NCBI GenBank assembly: GCA_945643635.1
Contig: CALZFC010000033.1
Location: 3,190,001 to 3,254,000 of the forward strand
DNA from: Allodiplogaster sudhausi
Lineage: Eukaryota; Nematoda; Chromadorea; Rhabditida; Diplogasteridae
Direction of reading: 5' to 3'
Length of the DNA: 64,000 nt
The notes under the pieces were generated by a model. That model did not search any database and was not told the DNA's origin. It worked only from the letters and a program-made list of their open reading frames with translations. How positions within the stretch are numbered: position 1 is the first letter of the stretch; each line of letters opens with the position of its first letter. The translations under genes and the position numbers were made by a program. Shown here one piece after another: positions 48,784 through 64,000 of the stretch.

Positions 48784-49387
48784 TGCAGAAGAGAAGAGGG
48801 AAGCACGAGACAGAAGTCCTGAGAACGCTGACTAGCTAATGGGCAACGATCCGAAGAGAAAGGGGCGGAGGAGCAACTCTAATCCAATTCTGTTCTCAGC
48901 TTCTCTGCACACTGTGGGCAATTTTTAGAAGAACTGCACTGATATTCAGTCAACAGCAAATCCTATTTCACTGCCCTGGCCTGATGGTCAAGTCTGGGTG
49001 CTAATTGTGAGTCCGTAGAATGATGACCTCTTTATAAAAGTCTCCATTGCGCTACGCAGTCAAATTGAGATCGGACTTGCAACGTTGCACACATGCATTT
49101 GCGGTGGAAATTTCGTGTTTGTAAAAGTTAGACCCATGTTATTGATGTTTTGTTTGTTTCGCGAGCGCGTTGTTGTATTCGGTCGCTTATACCTGTTCAA
49201 AGAGATCGGAAAGAATTGTTATTTTGGCCATTTGAATGACTTATCCTCCTCTGGCACTTTCTTATTCTTGTATGCCAGCTGTTATACTTTTGATTCGGAG
49301 GATAGTTTGGGCTAACGTCGTAGTTAATCCGTTGCTGCTTTCTGTGGCTTGAAATAAGATTCTTATTCCAGTGAAGCCAAGCCAGAG

Positions 49388-49516
49388 ATGATCTCGGATG
49401 TCCAGCTCGGCCTCGCCGCCAACATCATTGGCATCGGTGTCTTCATGCTCGTTGTCTTCTTTCATTACGTCACCGCGAATCAGGGTCGAGTATCCTCCGT
49501 GTCGGCCAGCCATTGA
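49388..49516 (+). CDS. OST4: OST4, small subunit of oligosaccharyltransferase
   Basis: A 42-codon single-exon frame starting MISDVQLGLAANIIGIGVF and continuing MLVVFFHYVTANQG. It matches OST4 microproteins of animals and fungi (M-I-[ST]-D-V-Q-L start, one membrane helix, FHY at the lumen-cytosol border). It stabilises the STT3 catalytic complex for N-glycosylation in the ER. The tail (RVSSVSASH) is a few residues longer than usual. TTATTCCAG at 49363-49371, 17 bp before the ATG, looks like a splice or trans-splice acceptor. Confidence 0.85.
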   Translation: MISDVQLGLAANIIGIGVFMLVVFFHYVTANQGRVSSVSASH

Positions 49517-50330
49517 GAGGTCCAATTTTTTATCGCAATGAGAAAATCATCTTATTTCTTTAAATAGCAGTTTGTAGAAAAGGTTTTTTTTTTAATAAGT
49601 AAGGGTTTTCTTATTTTTTAAAAATAATTTTGTAGAAAAGAAACTCTTTTTCCTAGAATTATCTATTATTTTTTATGCCAGGTGTATTTGCTGATTAATA
49701 ATCTACATTGTAATAGTGATCAAGGTTAGAAATTGTAGGCACGACCACCTCTGCCACAAGCACTTCTAGCAATGCTGCGCGCTGTTAAACAACTCGGGCG
49801 TCTAATGAGAAATAAATGTCGTCTGTGATATCTCCCTCTCTTCCGTTTTATCGGCATGTATTTGTTTCTTAACTTATTCATGGTTACTTATATCAAGCTG
49901 GTCGTCGGCTTAATAAATTCATGATATAATTGAGTATTTAGATCTAATAAAGGGATTATAAGCGTCTAAGATTGTTGCCTCATGCGTTATTGTTGATCTG
50001 TCCCATGGCAGTTGATGAGATATCTCGTTGCCAAATACCGAGACGTGAATTGAGACTAAGATTGCTTGAAGGCCGCGTGAGCTGGTCCTCTATGCGTGGC
50101 TGGCATGCACCAGAACTCGTATGCAAGAGCTAGTCAGATCTTTTTCTTTATTCCACCCTTTCTTCGGTCCACGCGATAATTTATGTCGTATGTTTACAAA
50201 GGTTGTCTATAAAGATTACATAGACAAAGAAGAAAGACACATTGAATGGAGTTCTTTGTTTACAAAGGTAAAGTCACGCTTAGTATGTTCTGTAGTTTAC
50301 AAAGCATACTTTGCTTCGGCGATCTTGTTC
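49517..50330. other. Between OST4 and UNC-50
   Basis: AT-rich, no supported gene. The first exon of unc-50 may lie here, since the first confident unc-50 exon lacks an ATG. Confidence 0.4.
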
Positions 50331-53047
50331 AGGCACGACTGAGTGCACTCCGAGCGCGTCGTTCATCTCCTCCAGCCGACCGAATCGCTATCCGACTTCA
50401 GGCTACGCAAGTCCGGGAGGATACTCCACATACAGCGCGTTAGTGCCAACGGAAGAAAAAGAGTATGAAAAGCTTCCAGTTGTCCACACCAATTGCAATC
50501 GTTATCCGTCATTATATATTTCCTTACACTTTCTTTTTTTATCGCTAACTGCACCCTGTCGATTATTTTGCTGAGTTCCCATTGCTTAGTTTGTTTGACT
50601 GATTGTTCAACACGACACTGTCCGGATCAACGGTAATGTGCAGTGACATCAAATACTCGGTTTTTTTTAAAATATTTTGTTGGTCTTGATGACTTTGTCC
50701 AGCAAAAGCAGACAACTAGGGGATCTATTAGTTATAGAATGTTATATTAGCTTGAAACAAGTGAATTCCCTGCTTGGTGTTGGAAAATGGTCCTCGTCTT
50801 CCTTTTGCTCTAGTGCAGATAATGAATTGACAGCTGCCGTTGCGCATACTCTTCACTCCCTTTCCCTCTGTTCATTCCCGTGGCCTGACCAGATGTTCAG
50901 TTGTCTCATCATATGCTTCTCGTTTTCTCTCTCTCTCTCCCATTTCTCCCTATCTCTTTCTTAAAAAAAGATTCACCATCAAAGGGTTTCTCTATCCTTT
51001 CTCGTCATTGCGCTTTTGATTCACTTGTGTTGAAGAAGCATTTCTCAAATATTTCTCACTCTACTGGAAAGTGAAAAATTAGATTTCCTGAATCCTTTCA
51101 ACGAATTGCAGAGCGGACGCCGGTTGCTTCACCGCCGTGAGAATGACTGCCGGCGCGAAAGTCTCGCGATTCTTCAGGCGTCTTTTGCAGGTCCTACTTT
51201 ATTTAATAAATGTTCATTTATGATTAGCAATTTGTTACTTGGCGATATTTCAAGAGATATAATTGTTATAATATTTTCCATACTCTTACGAATTGCCTCG
51301 TTCAGATCCGACACATGGACTTTGAGTTTGCCGCCTGGCAAATGCTCTTCCTTCTCACGAACCCGCAGAAGGTCTACCGTAACTTTCTCTACAGGAAGCG
51401 TACGTCATTTTATAAACTGAGCCTTGGGTAGAGAATTTGCACCTGGAGTTGAAAGGTGGCCTTATGTTGCTAATTGAAAGGTGATAATAAGGAGATTGCT
51501 CTAGCTTTAGCCTCTGGGAAGATGTTTCCGAATGTATTCATCGTAGAAGAGAGGCTCAATCAACTTTCCATATATATAAATTAGTGTTTTTAAATGGTAT
51601 GAACCGGGCTGTGAGATTATGGCCCTAATTATATCTATTACTTTATTCTCTAGATTCGAAAAATTTGGTATTTGCAGGGACGAAGGATCAATTCGCGCGA
51701 GATGATCCGGCCTTTCTTCTGCTTCTCTCGCTCTCTCTTCTCTTCTCATCTATTCTTTATGCTGTCAGCTCCGGGAAACATTGTCAAAAATAATGCGTCA
51801 GCCATTTGATAAGGAGAAAAAGCGCAAGTTTATCATTCAAATAATTCATTTGCTAATATATTCGGCAAACACTTTAAGAGTAGACTTGATAAAAAAAATC
51901 TTGTTACATATTGATTTTAAGATCAGGATATATTCTTTTACAAAGTAAATGTAGGTGGGGGCGAAAAGTTGAATTGGTGATGTTCTTGGAGGTGGCCCTC
52001 GGTCTGTCCGTCGGTGGATTCTTCCGCTTCTTCCTCTGGGTTGTCTTCATTGACTGCATCGGAGTTGGCCTCGTTGTCGCGACAGTTCTTTGGCCAGTCA
52101 TATCTCTTGCTTTCCTGTAGAATCTTACATTTGAGAAATTGTTTTCATTGACCCTTCTTTTTTCTAGAAAAAAGGAGCCCTTGGTGTGAATAAAGAAGAT
52201 GTTTAGGTGGTTTTCGAATGGTTATCTGCGGAAGGTGCGCAGCGATGACCAGGACGTGGAGTGGGGCTACTGCTTCGACGTCCACCTCAATGCCTTCTTC
52301 CCGATGCTCGTCCTTCTCCACGTCTTGTTGCCACTCATTTATTCAGGTTCACTTTTGGTTATTGTTCTCTTGCACTCATTAAGAAAATTTCTATTGCATT
52401 ACAATAATCAAAAGTACAACGGCTTATAACGCAGTTGTGTCCGTTTTCTATCGGTTTTTCCTTAAGACGAGAGGCATTTTGCAATTACATTGGACGTCTG
52501 AATTCATTTATGTGTATTTGACAAAGGAAAGTTATAATGATAAAATGGATTATTGTTTCAGTGGCGATAGATTACGACTCGTTCCTTGCGTGCTTCATCG
52601 GGAATTCGGTGTGGTTCGTGGCGTTCTGCTACTATATTTACGTCACTTTCCTGGGATACACAGGTTAGAGAAGCAGTCACTGCGCTACGGTATCCATTCC
52701 ATCGTATTTCCAATATTAAGACAGCTTTTGAAGTTATTCGAGCTATTCCATGACGCCTTTTTCTGAAGGTATTCGAAGCACGCGACTATTATAAACCCTC
52801 AATCCTGCTCACCCCCCCCCTTCTGTAGACTCATCATTCTTTCTTTCTCTCTCTCTCTTTCCTACTCTCTCATTCTCCCTCTCACTCTCTCCCTTCAGCT
52901 CTACCCATTCTGCACAAGACGCACTACTTCCTGTACCCGATCACGTTCGCTTTCATCTTCTACGTCGCTTCCGTGACCGCCGGCTATAACATCTCCAAGA
53001 CCGCGATGGGTATCTACCACGCTCGTGCCGAGACCCAGCATCATTAG
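50331..53047 (+). CDS. unc-50: UNC-50 (GMH1/UNCL) Golgi membrane protein
   Basis: Exons 50331-50438, 51112-51190, 51306-51399, 51678-51763, 51992-52116, 52207-52346, 52562-52663 and 52899-53047 join in phase. Diagnostic stretches: RMTAGAKVSRFFRRLLQ, MDFEFAAWQMLFLL, NPQKVYRNFLYRK, TKDQFARDDPAFLLLL, FLWVVFIDCIGVGL, DVEWGYCFDVHLNAFFP, AIDYDSFLACFIGNSVWF and VTFLGYT. These follow UNC-50 from end to end, with five or so membrane helices. UNC-50 is needed for trafficking of certain nicotinic receptors. The N-terminal exon (NRYPTSGYASPGGYST) lacks a start codon, so an upstream exon is missing; translation from ATG 51143 is an alternative. The exon-5 donor at 52117 leaves about eight extra residues and is the weakest join. 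CT repeat precedes the last acceptor. Confidence 0.85.
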
Positions 53048-53720
53048 GATACGGTAGTCGACTACACCAATATGTATTTCACCCTTGTCATAGTATTTCT
53101 AGCAAAAGGTCCAATTCCAACTTGTCCACGACACATCGTAATTCTCCCTGTTCCTTTTGCCAAGTCAATTATTGTGCCCATTTTAAATACTGTGTTTGAT
53201 TCTATTTGTTTTACGCTATGATGCACATAAAAGAAAACTCATAAATAGTTCTGACGAGTATTCAATAGTCATTTCTTCTGCTCCATTGCTGTTTTACTGC
53301 TTCTTTTGCCATCTTCTCGTCAGTGTTTTGTACGTAGCCTTCATCTGACTGTAGTCATAATGAGAGTTGCGGAGGACTGTGGGAGCTGGAATCTGGATTC
53401 TCATGTATATTTCATTAAATGCTGCTACAGCTAATTTCTGTTTATTCCTTGCCTTGAATTCCTTTTTCCTTATTTATTAACCAGAGTTTCGAGAAGTATG
53501 AGGAAATGTGGGCTTTGTATAAATAAATAGTGTTCTTTTAGGTGGTTGTAAGAAACAGGATGAATGTATCAGAAGAGATGAAATGCGAGCGCAAAATTCA
53601 TTCACTCATTTAAAAAAGATACAATAACAACAAGACCAAAACAACAAAAGCTGCAGTGAACAAGACTTAACGAACGATATGTACAGTTTCTGAGGAGGGC
53701 TTGGCCACAGAAGGAAGGAG

Positions 53721-54282
53721 CTAGAAGAGAGCGGGAGGCTTAATCCGCATTCCCTCCGCCTCCTCCTTGAACTCGACCGGTCTTCGCTGTCCTGGCGCGT
53801 ATGTGATGATCGCGAGGTAGCCGTGGTTCTCAGGGGCAGTTCGGACGAGATCGGGATTCTCTCTCAAGTAGATCGTTCTTTCTATTCTCGAGCAGAGAAG
53901 AGAGGGGAGGAGAGAGCAAGACAGATAGCAAGGAATAGAGCGAGCGAGATATCACGAAGCGAGTGAACTAGTTTTCGAACATTCTTCTATTCATCTGGCA
54001 ATTATGCATGTGTTCATTTTTCTTTTGCTCTCTTAGCATTTCTGAATTGAAACCCCATAAATGACTTGATTCGAAAGATCCTAATTTTGGCTTTTCAAAA
54101 AGAAACCTAAATCGATTGTAACTACGATAAGAAATGAATGTTTTATTAATTGAATAAACCTGAGCTGGTTGTTGACTTCGGCAAGGAAGCCACGGACGCC
54201 CGCGCGGATGCAACGCTCGCTGCCATCAGCCAGGTGAAGGAGGCAGAGACGAGTCTCCGCCTGTAGACGGAGGGCACCCTGG

Positions 54283-54330
<48 letters not shown>

Positions 54331-54778
54331 GAAGTAAGAGTGACAAGGAATTGAAAACAAATGGTTAGTTGAAAGATGAATGAGACAAACAAAGAGGGGG
54401 TTTCGAAAGAGAAAACGGCCGAACCTTCTTGCCGCCGTGGCTCTTGCTTTGCTCGTGTCTGTCCAGGCCGTGCTTGCTTCCGAATGTTACTGACGTCACC
54501 GCGCATGGCAGCTTCTGGAACAACTTCTTGCAGCTTACCTTACGGTCAGGACATCCAATCGATGTCTTCCCAAGAACATAGTTATCTTGACCGATTTAAA
54601 CTCTTGTTCAAAAATTAATTTTCCGAAGTATAGAGCGCAAATGGCTTATCCCCCGCCAACCAACCTCTGCGAGGACTACAACGGTAACTCCGCTTGGATG
54701 GTGAAGGTAGTCGACACCCGGGATGCTCGAGATACGGTAACGCTCGTAGCTACGTTCGACTACTGTAGAGTGGAGCAT
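53721..54778 (-). CDS. ABITRAM: ABITRAM (FAM206/Simiate) homologue
   Basis: Four exons (54665-54778, 54425-54526, 54160-54278, 53721-53886) give 166 residues; human is about 181. The order of conserved blocks fits: YLHHPSGVTVVVLAE (human-like HxNxxCVITLAE region), SKSHGGKKGALRLQAETRL, DGSERCIRAGVRGFLAEVN, and PENHGYLAIITYAP. The protein has a small lipoyl/biotinyl-like beta fold. In vertebrates it binds actin and modulates transcription. The acceptor of the last exon is CTCGAG, chosen because it alone keeps phase. A CT tract on the sense strand (GA at 54285-54323) fills intron 2. It is downstream of PEX19 in the same orientation with about 730 bp between. Confidence 0.8.
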
Positions 54779-55505
54779 GCTGGACGGCTAATCCAGAAGC
54801 CTAGGATCAGGTGGAACATGCCCAAATCTACAACCTCCAAGGATTCTCGGTCAATCCTATTTAGTAGTTGCATATTCATTGTCAGAACACCCAAGCCACT
54901 TTCAATACCGATACCAAAGACAATTATGCTTGTGTAGAAGTAATGACATTGCCGGAAAGCCCAATCATAAAGGTCGACGTTAATAACACGTGTAAACAGT
55001 CCGGTGGATCATTTATCAGTCTACTTCTAGGCAACGTAAAAGATCAACTAAATGCAAGAAAAGGATAAACCTCTCTTACCTGACCTACTTGTGAATCCTA
55101 TCAGTTGGCAATGAAAAAAGAAGCTCTGAGCAATATGTGACGAAAGGAATACTTATACCAAGTGATCAGATTATTGCCAAGACAAAACTCTCTAACGCAT
55201 CTTCAATGGGGGCTGTTAGCTATCGTTTTTATATAAAAAAAACCAACAATCATTGGCTTAGTTAAAAAAAGGAAATTTCATTTTACACAATACATAGTAT
55301 GTATTACATACTATTATTCTTGCTTTGGCTATTCTATGACTCCATTTATAAACAATTAAGAAAGTAAAAGAGCATTGGCTAAAGCATTCTTGAAAATGGC
55401 AAAATATTGAGCAGAATTACAAAAAAGAATCATTTGAAATCTAATGAAAACATGTAGACAAGCTAAAACAATCTACCGTAGTCCCAGACTCCGTTGAGGA
55501 CCTTC
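54779..55505. other. Short intergenic gap between PEX19 and ABITRAM
   Basis: No exon supported; AT-rich. The two genes lie on the same strand, but the gap is too long to argue for an operon from sequence alone. Confidence 0.5.
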
Positions 55506-57035
55506 TCACATTATGGAGCAAGCCTCGGCTGCTTTAGCAGGATCATCTACACGTGGAACACCAGCTTCGTCGATGGCGAAGCCGGCCGGCAGGGAGCCGG
55601 TGAGTTCGGCCGGAGGGTAGCCGTTCGTCTAGCAATACGAACAGGAAGTAACCAATCAGTCACTTCACCAATATATTAATGAGAAAATAAATGCCTGGTT
55701 TAAATATGTGCGATCATAAATATTTCCATCGAGCTTCAGTATCCATCAACCTTACCACTAAGAAACCGATTTTGTGTCTTCCACTGATTTCAATTACTTT
55801 GCCTCACATAGTTTTTTTTGAGAAAACAAAATAGTTTCTTATTCCTTGTTACAACGACAAGTGTCGTACCTGCAGCTCAACGAGAAGGTGTCCAATGCGT
55901 TCGAAGCCGGCAGGAGGGCCGGCGAGGGCAGAAGGCACTTCGGCGCCAGTCGGCGCCGCGCCCTCTCCGCTGGCCGCCTCGCCCTTGTTCTCCTCTTCCA
56001 GCTGCTCGAACTCGCCGCAGATTCGACCAATCAACTAAAAACCAATTTAAAATTAACAAATATAAAAGAAACGAAAAAAATATTTGTTGCCTCAATTCTA
56101 CTAGCTGATTGCTGCGTTGTCCACCCAAAAACTTCCAAAACTGCTAATAGAGTCCATGACGGAAAAAACACCAATACCATAACTATTTCCACTTAGAAAC
56201 TTTCAGTCAATTTGACTTCCAATTAAAATCAAAATGCTTTGTAAGAACAAAAGACCAAGCAAGCAATGTTCGGCCGTCGATTACTTCCACTCGCACTCAG
56301 AAATGGAAAAGCAGCTAATGCTGCTTCTACGAAAAATTATACTTTAAATCGTAGCAATCTCTGAAAAGCATCTCTTAGGTGTACTTGCTAATCTATGGGG
56401 CAGTTAGATCATTATGGATACCTGCATGCCAGGAGGTTGCTATTCAATTTCATATTCTAGGATTCAGAATCGAAGCTAAGTGGGTTCGTAGATCTTCGCT
56501 ATTCTGGCTGTTGGGCATCTTCCGAAATGACACAGTATTTCAAAGTCTTCCGCATGCTCTGGGTTACAGAAAATTCAGTCGCTTTTTGTGCTTGAGGAAG
56601 ATAGCATAGATCTTCTATAAGCAGCATAAGAATCCCGATATAGCCATACGGTACAAATCCATCCCAATCATACCTCGAATTGCTTCTCATAGCGAGAGAG
56701 GGTGTCGGCATCCAGCTGAGCCCGGTGCTTTTCGAGGTAGTCGGGGTAGGCGAGGTGCATCTCTTTCAGTGGAGGGTACAGCACATCCTTGGACATGAAG
56801 GCCTGCAATCAGCTTCAATCTAATTCTAATCACTCAGAATCAACGCCTCTATCTTTCTATCTCTTACCCTCTCTCTCCCTTTCTGGCTCTCTCTCGCCCT
56901 CACTTGCCTGCATCATCATGTGCATAATTGGCTCCATCTCGGTGCCTCCCAGCTGCTCGAGACTCGCAAAGATGTCTTCTGGCGACTGCGCGTTCGCCAC
57001 CGCACCCGAGCACGCCATCAACTCACGCATCGCCT

Positions 57036-57076
<41 letters not shown>

Positions 57077-58070
57077 GGGGGGGAGAGAGAGAGGGAGAAG
57101 GAGAGAGGGAGACAGGGAGACGAGAGAGACACACACACACAGAGAAAAGGGAGAGAGCAACTGAGATGAACATGTGAAAGATATGAGGTAAATGGAAAGA
57201 GAGAGATAGTGAGAGTGAGAGAGATAAATGAAAAGGAAAGAAGGCGGGAGATATGAGATGAACGGAAAATGACCAAGCGATACTACTAACTTTAAGAATT
57301 AGTTAACCCTAAACCACAAAACGAAAAGAACACTGCTAGTATAATATCCGTAAACCTGCATTCTACAATATTAAGAAAAGACAGGTGAGGTAAAAGGTAT
57401 CCATTTTCCAACCTCCATCATTGCCTTGGCCTCCTCCGGATTCGGGCCAGGCTCGGCGCCTTCGACCGGTGTCTCCGTCTCCGCCTTCTTCACCATCTCC
57501 TGTAAAAACAACAGCCGGATCAAAGAAAGGATTTACAGTACTTCCCGTCACAGATGTGTCGAGATAAGAACAACAGTAGTCCTTTTAGAATCCAGACGAC
57601 TTCGTTTAATTTTGCATTTCGCAAATGTTATTTATGACGCACAACAGCATTTTTCGATCTCGCAGTCCAATTGAGAACCGTAAGCCACAGTCAGGATACA
57701 GGCCCCCTAACTAGCGGAGAACCTCTTGGACGGCGATCATCTGCTGCAGCATTCCCTGGAAATCGCGGGCGGCATTTTGGGCGGCCTTTGCATCCGCAAC
57801 TTGCATCAACTCGTCCAGCTCGTCATCGGTGGCACGCGTGGACGGCCTGAAGAATGAAAGAGTCTAGCAAGAATTGCCTTGTCTGGAATCTCCTGGATTC
57901 CTTTACATAATTCAAACTCTTCTATTATATAAAATAATTTGACTTATTAATCTAACAAAAAGAGCGAACTTTGCGAATCCGTCGAGTGCGCTGTCGAGGA
58001 GATCAGCGAGCTTGTCCGTATCTCCGCTCTGGGAAGACGACGCTTCCTGCTTCGCGTTCTCCTCTGACAT
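55506..58070 (-). CDS. PEX19: PEX19, peroxisomal membrane-protein receptor
   Basis: Seven exons (57970-58070, 57723-57846, 57413-57499, 56908-57033, 56674-56802, 55870-56034, 55506-55628) give 284 residues (human 299). The N terminus has the acidic PEX3-binding helix (DKLADLLDSALDGFAKF). SLEQLGGTEMEPIMHMMM, then MSKDVLYPPLKEMHLAYP, LEKHRAQLDADTLSRYEK and LTGSLPAGFAIDEAG match the cargo-binding domain. The protein ends CSIM, a CaaX farnesylation motif, as expected for PEX19. It chaperones new peroxisomal membrane proteins to PEX3. Intron 4 begins GCAAGT on the sense strand (GC-AG type), fixed by the conserved MMM-Q/AFMSKDVLYP junction. GA on the plus strand at 57040-57074 is a CT tract in sense. 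Confidence 0.9.
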
Positions 58071-59039
58071 CTTTCGCCCTGAACATCAGCAGAATTGATT
58101 AATCACGCGCTAAATACAGAGAGCAATAATGAAAATATATATAAGCATATTTTCAATATCGAAAGCAAAGAAAACATAAAAACGCACAAATTCATTCCGA
58201 ATCAACAAAGTGAATTACTTCCATGTTTCCGTCAACGTCAAGAATACCTTTTAATTAAAGTAAGGAATAGTTTTCGAAATATGATGTAAATTAACACCTT
58301 ACTATGATTCACAAAATACGAGTACGAAAAGGAGTGAATGGTTGGAGGAAACATAAATAAAAGAAATCATAGCGGAATTATCTTCTCATACCTATTCGCG
58401 CATTTCACCTGGCGCTACTCTAGGTACACAACTGTGTACTGGTCTATAGACCGGTCTAGGAATTCGTCGGTATTTGCAGCAACGAAAATGACTGAAAAGG
58501 GAAGCATGCCGCTGTCACTGCAGCAGGTGAATGGAGTGCATGGACAGCGCAGTGTTCTGGCATTGATTGGCCAAAATCTCTTCTTCTTTTCTCTTTACAA
58601 AGTTCTCTCTCTCTTTCTCGCACGTTCGCTCTCTCTCTCTCGCTCTTCTTTCACTCTCTTTACAATGGCACACACTACACGCTACTACTACAAAGTGAGT
58701 GACCGGCAACCACAATGAGCCACTAGAATTGTAGCCTAGACAGCAGACTACAAAATAACACGAGGATCTTTTTTTCGCAAAGTCGGCGGTTCTTTAAAGA
58801 ACCTTCTGCAACGAATTGCCATTGCTGATCGTAAGATTCCAACATATCCGGAGAAAAGAGAACAAATCATGCATTCGCCCATTTATTCAGTCCTGTCCGT
58901 CATTCCCCTCTGCCGTTCTTCATCAACAAAAAAACTCGTATTAGTGATTTGGTCGACGCACATATATGGGCTATTCCATTTTTATTCTTTTCTCGCAAGG
59001 GAAAATACCTGCTCAAAAAGACACAACGGTAAAAAAAAA
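58071..59039. other. Intergenic, no gene seen
   Basis: A 126-codon open frame at 58338-58718 has no family match and is partly CT-coded. Nothing else is supported. Confidence 0.5.
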
Positions 59040-59800
<761 letters not shown>

Positions 59801-60638
59801 GAAATGGTTCACGAGGCGCAAAATCCGGATGAATGCGAAATTGCAAAGGGGCCAAATGAGTCGCCGACCATTCCTCTTTATTTCTTAAATCTTTAAAGTC
59901 GATTTGACCACTCTGAAAGCTGCCTCAAAATGGCGAGCAGATACAAAGAGGGAGCCCGTACCGCTCATCCCACCAATTCATTCATTGCCTTTAATTTAGC
60001 TTCCCCACATGTAAAACATCTTTTTTGGTATTGTGGCCTTTCAGTTAACATCCACACCCCCTCCTGAACGTTTACTTTATTTCGGAGTCAGCATATTCGA
60101 AAGAAAAAAAGAACAAATAATTTAGAACCGAGCTTCGAGACATAATGGAAAGTTATAGTGCTGCGGGTATAATTATGCGATTAGCGGAAAGCGTGCAAGT
60201 TCTACCTAAAAGAGTGAAGCGGGAGAGAACTTTTGCGTGAGGTCGGCAATGGCTGGCATTCTAGAACTCCACTCCCTAAGAACTCCTCGGATTCTCTCGA
60301 TCCAGCCATCGCCAAAACCCGGATAATAATCTTTTAAGGATCACACAATTCCACTAAACGGGGTCAGGGTGACAAAACGACGAAACTTATCGACCGGAGT
60401 CATCCTCACTAAGGAAAGAACAATAGTGCCATGGAATGGGAAATGGAATCATCTGGGATTGAATTCAGTAAAACAAAATTAGAAGCTCATTCCTTTGTTG
60501 CCTATACATCTTTAAAATTGGATGCGGGCTTATAATTTACAGTTAAGGAAACTAGTACAGAGAACATACAGGGGAGAAAACACGGGGATAATGTGGGCGA
60601 GAAAGAAGGCGCTTGAGAGAAACAGAGCTGCTTCCATT

Positions 60639-63428
<2,790 letters not shown>

Positions 63429-63869
63429 CTTTGGTTGATCGAGAGAAAGAGAGAGAAGGGATGAGAGAGGAAGAGGTGATGCCTGGAATCAAATACCTTT
63501 TATGGCACATGTGAAGGCCTCGTTTACACATTCCTTCTCGCACCGGCAACGCAACAATATTCAAAGGCGAGACAACGCAAACGTCACTGTGCTCCTTTCG
63601 ACAAACAAGTCATCAGTTGATATCAGCAGAAATCTAGCTCTCTCTTGGGAAACAAACCCATGAAATGAAGTGAGAACCATGGAAACAAAGTCTTGACGAA
63701 TGGGTTGAGAGAAAAATGAAGCAGAATAGAAAAACCTACGCATGGTTTACTTTCAAAAGCAGAGAACAGTTCGTATAAATTCTAAGCTTTAAAAAGATTC
63801 CACTGGGTAATAATACTTTAACAAAATCAATAAGCAATCCCTCCATGAATTTATAAATCGAATATCTCA

Positions 63870-64000
63870 CTCTCCATCCCTAAACATCTCCTTCATTCTT
63901 CACTATTTCCGAGGCCTATGACACGGGCCACTAATCTCAAAACCGGAGTGCATTCGCCTTCCTCTCCTATGTAGGCATACATTTATGATAATCTAGCCCG
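63870..64000. promoter_or_regulatory. Actin upstream region shared with 59640-59800
   Basis: It lies about 450 bp upstream of the actin start on the minus strand and is conserved with the copy at 59640-59800, including the stretch around TATGACACGGGCCACTAATC. Conservation by duplication alone is possible, so promoter activity is inferred only from position. Confidence 0.4.

Noticed and set aside
58338..58718. 126-codon plus-strand frame
   Set aside because: Partly CT-coded, no family features, no splice context.

Overview
The window is animal nuclear DNA, most likely from a free-living nematode (rhabditid or diplogastrid type; inferred, not proven). Genes are split into many short exons with introns from about 40 bp up to several hundred bp. 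The gene set includes clear orthologues of UNC-69/SCOC and UNC-50, a small SH2-tyrosine kinase of the nematode Fer-like type, a short serpentine receptor and a receptor-like protein with a dead tyrosine-phosphatase domain. Splice sites are looser than in Caenorhabditis: many acceptors are GAG, AAG or TAG, many donors are GTTAGT, GTCAGT or GTTCGT, and two introns are of the GC-AG type. All multi-exon models were built by hand from reading frame, splice phase and protein-family similarity.

Layout. 1-2064: no gene, CT/GA repeats. 2065-7446 (+): receptor-like pseudophosphatase. 7575-12245: tandemly duplicated block holding a secreted eight-EF-hand gene (8063-10776, -), an orphan last exon and a gutted second copy. 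13024-13470 (+): mucin-like GPI-anchor candidate. 14604-17246 (+): SH2-tyrosine kinase. 18198-20830 (+): seven-helix receptor carrying a hAT-type MITE. 22387-23982 (+): signal peptidase 22/23 kDa subunit with an unusual C terminus. 24549-24744: strong hairpins. 25263-29030 (-): near-complete LINE. 29293-30021 (+), 30884-32034 (-) and 35892-36454 (-): three genes I cannot assign to a family. 34081-35288 (-): glycine/methionine-rich secreted protein. 37134-44088 (+): importin-13 in 25 exons. 45083-46875 (-): TAF12. 47929-48783 (-): UNC-69. 49388-49516 (+): OST4 microprotein. 50331-53047 (+): UNC-50. 53721-54778 (-): ABITRAM. 55506-58070 (-): PEX19. 60639-63428 (-): complete actin, with a second copy of its last exon and flanks at 59040-59800 and a young hAT-type MITE in its last intron.

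The right half (37-58 kb) is a dense run of conserved cell-biology genes: nuclear import, basal transcription, Golgi/axon trafficking, N-glycosylation, peroxisome biogenesis and actin biology. The left half is accessory: lineage-specific receptors and signalling proteins, tandem duplications, and most of the mobile DNA. The genes do not form one pathway. The most unusual items are the two hAT-type MITEs with 8-bp target duplications (one duplicating a splice donor), the LINE whose ORF1 and ORF2 share one frame across an in-frame TAG, the duplicated actin last exon, the EF-hand duplication history, two GC-AG introns, and CT microsatellites whose strand follows gene orientation.
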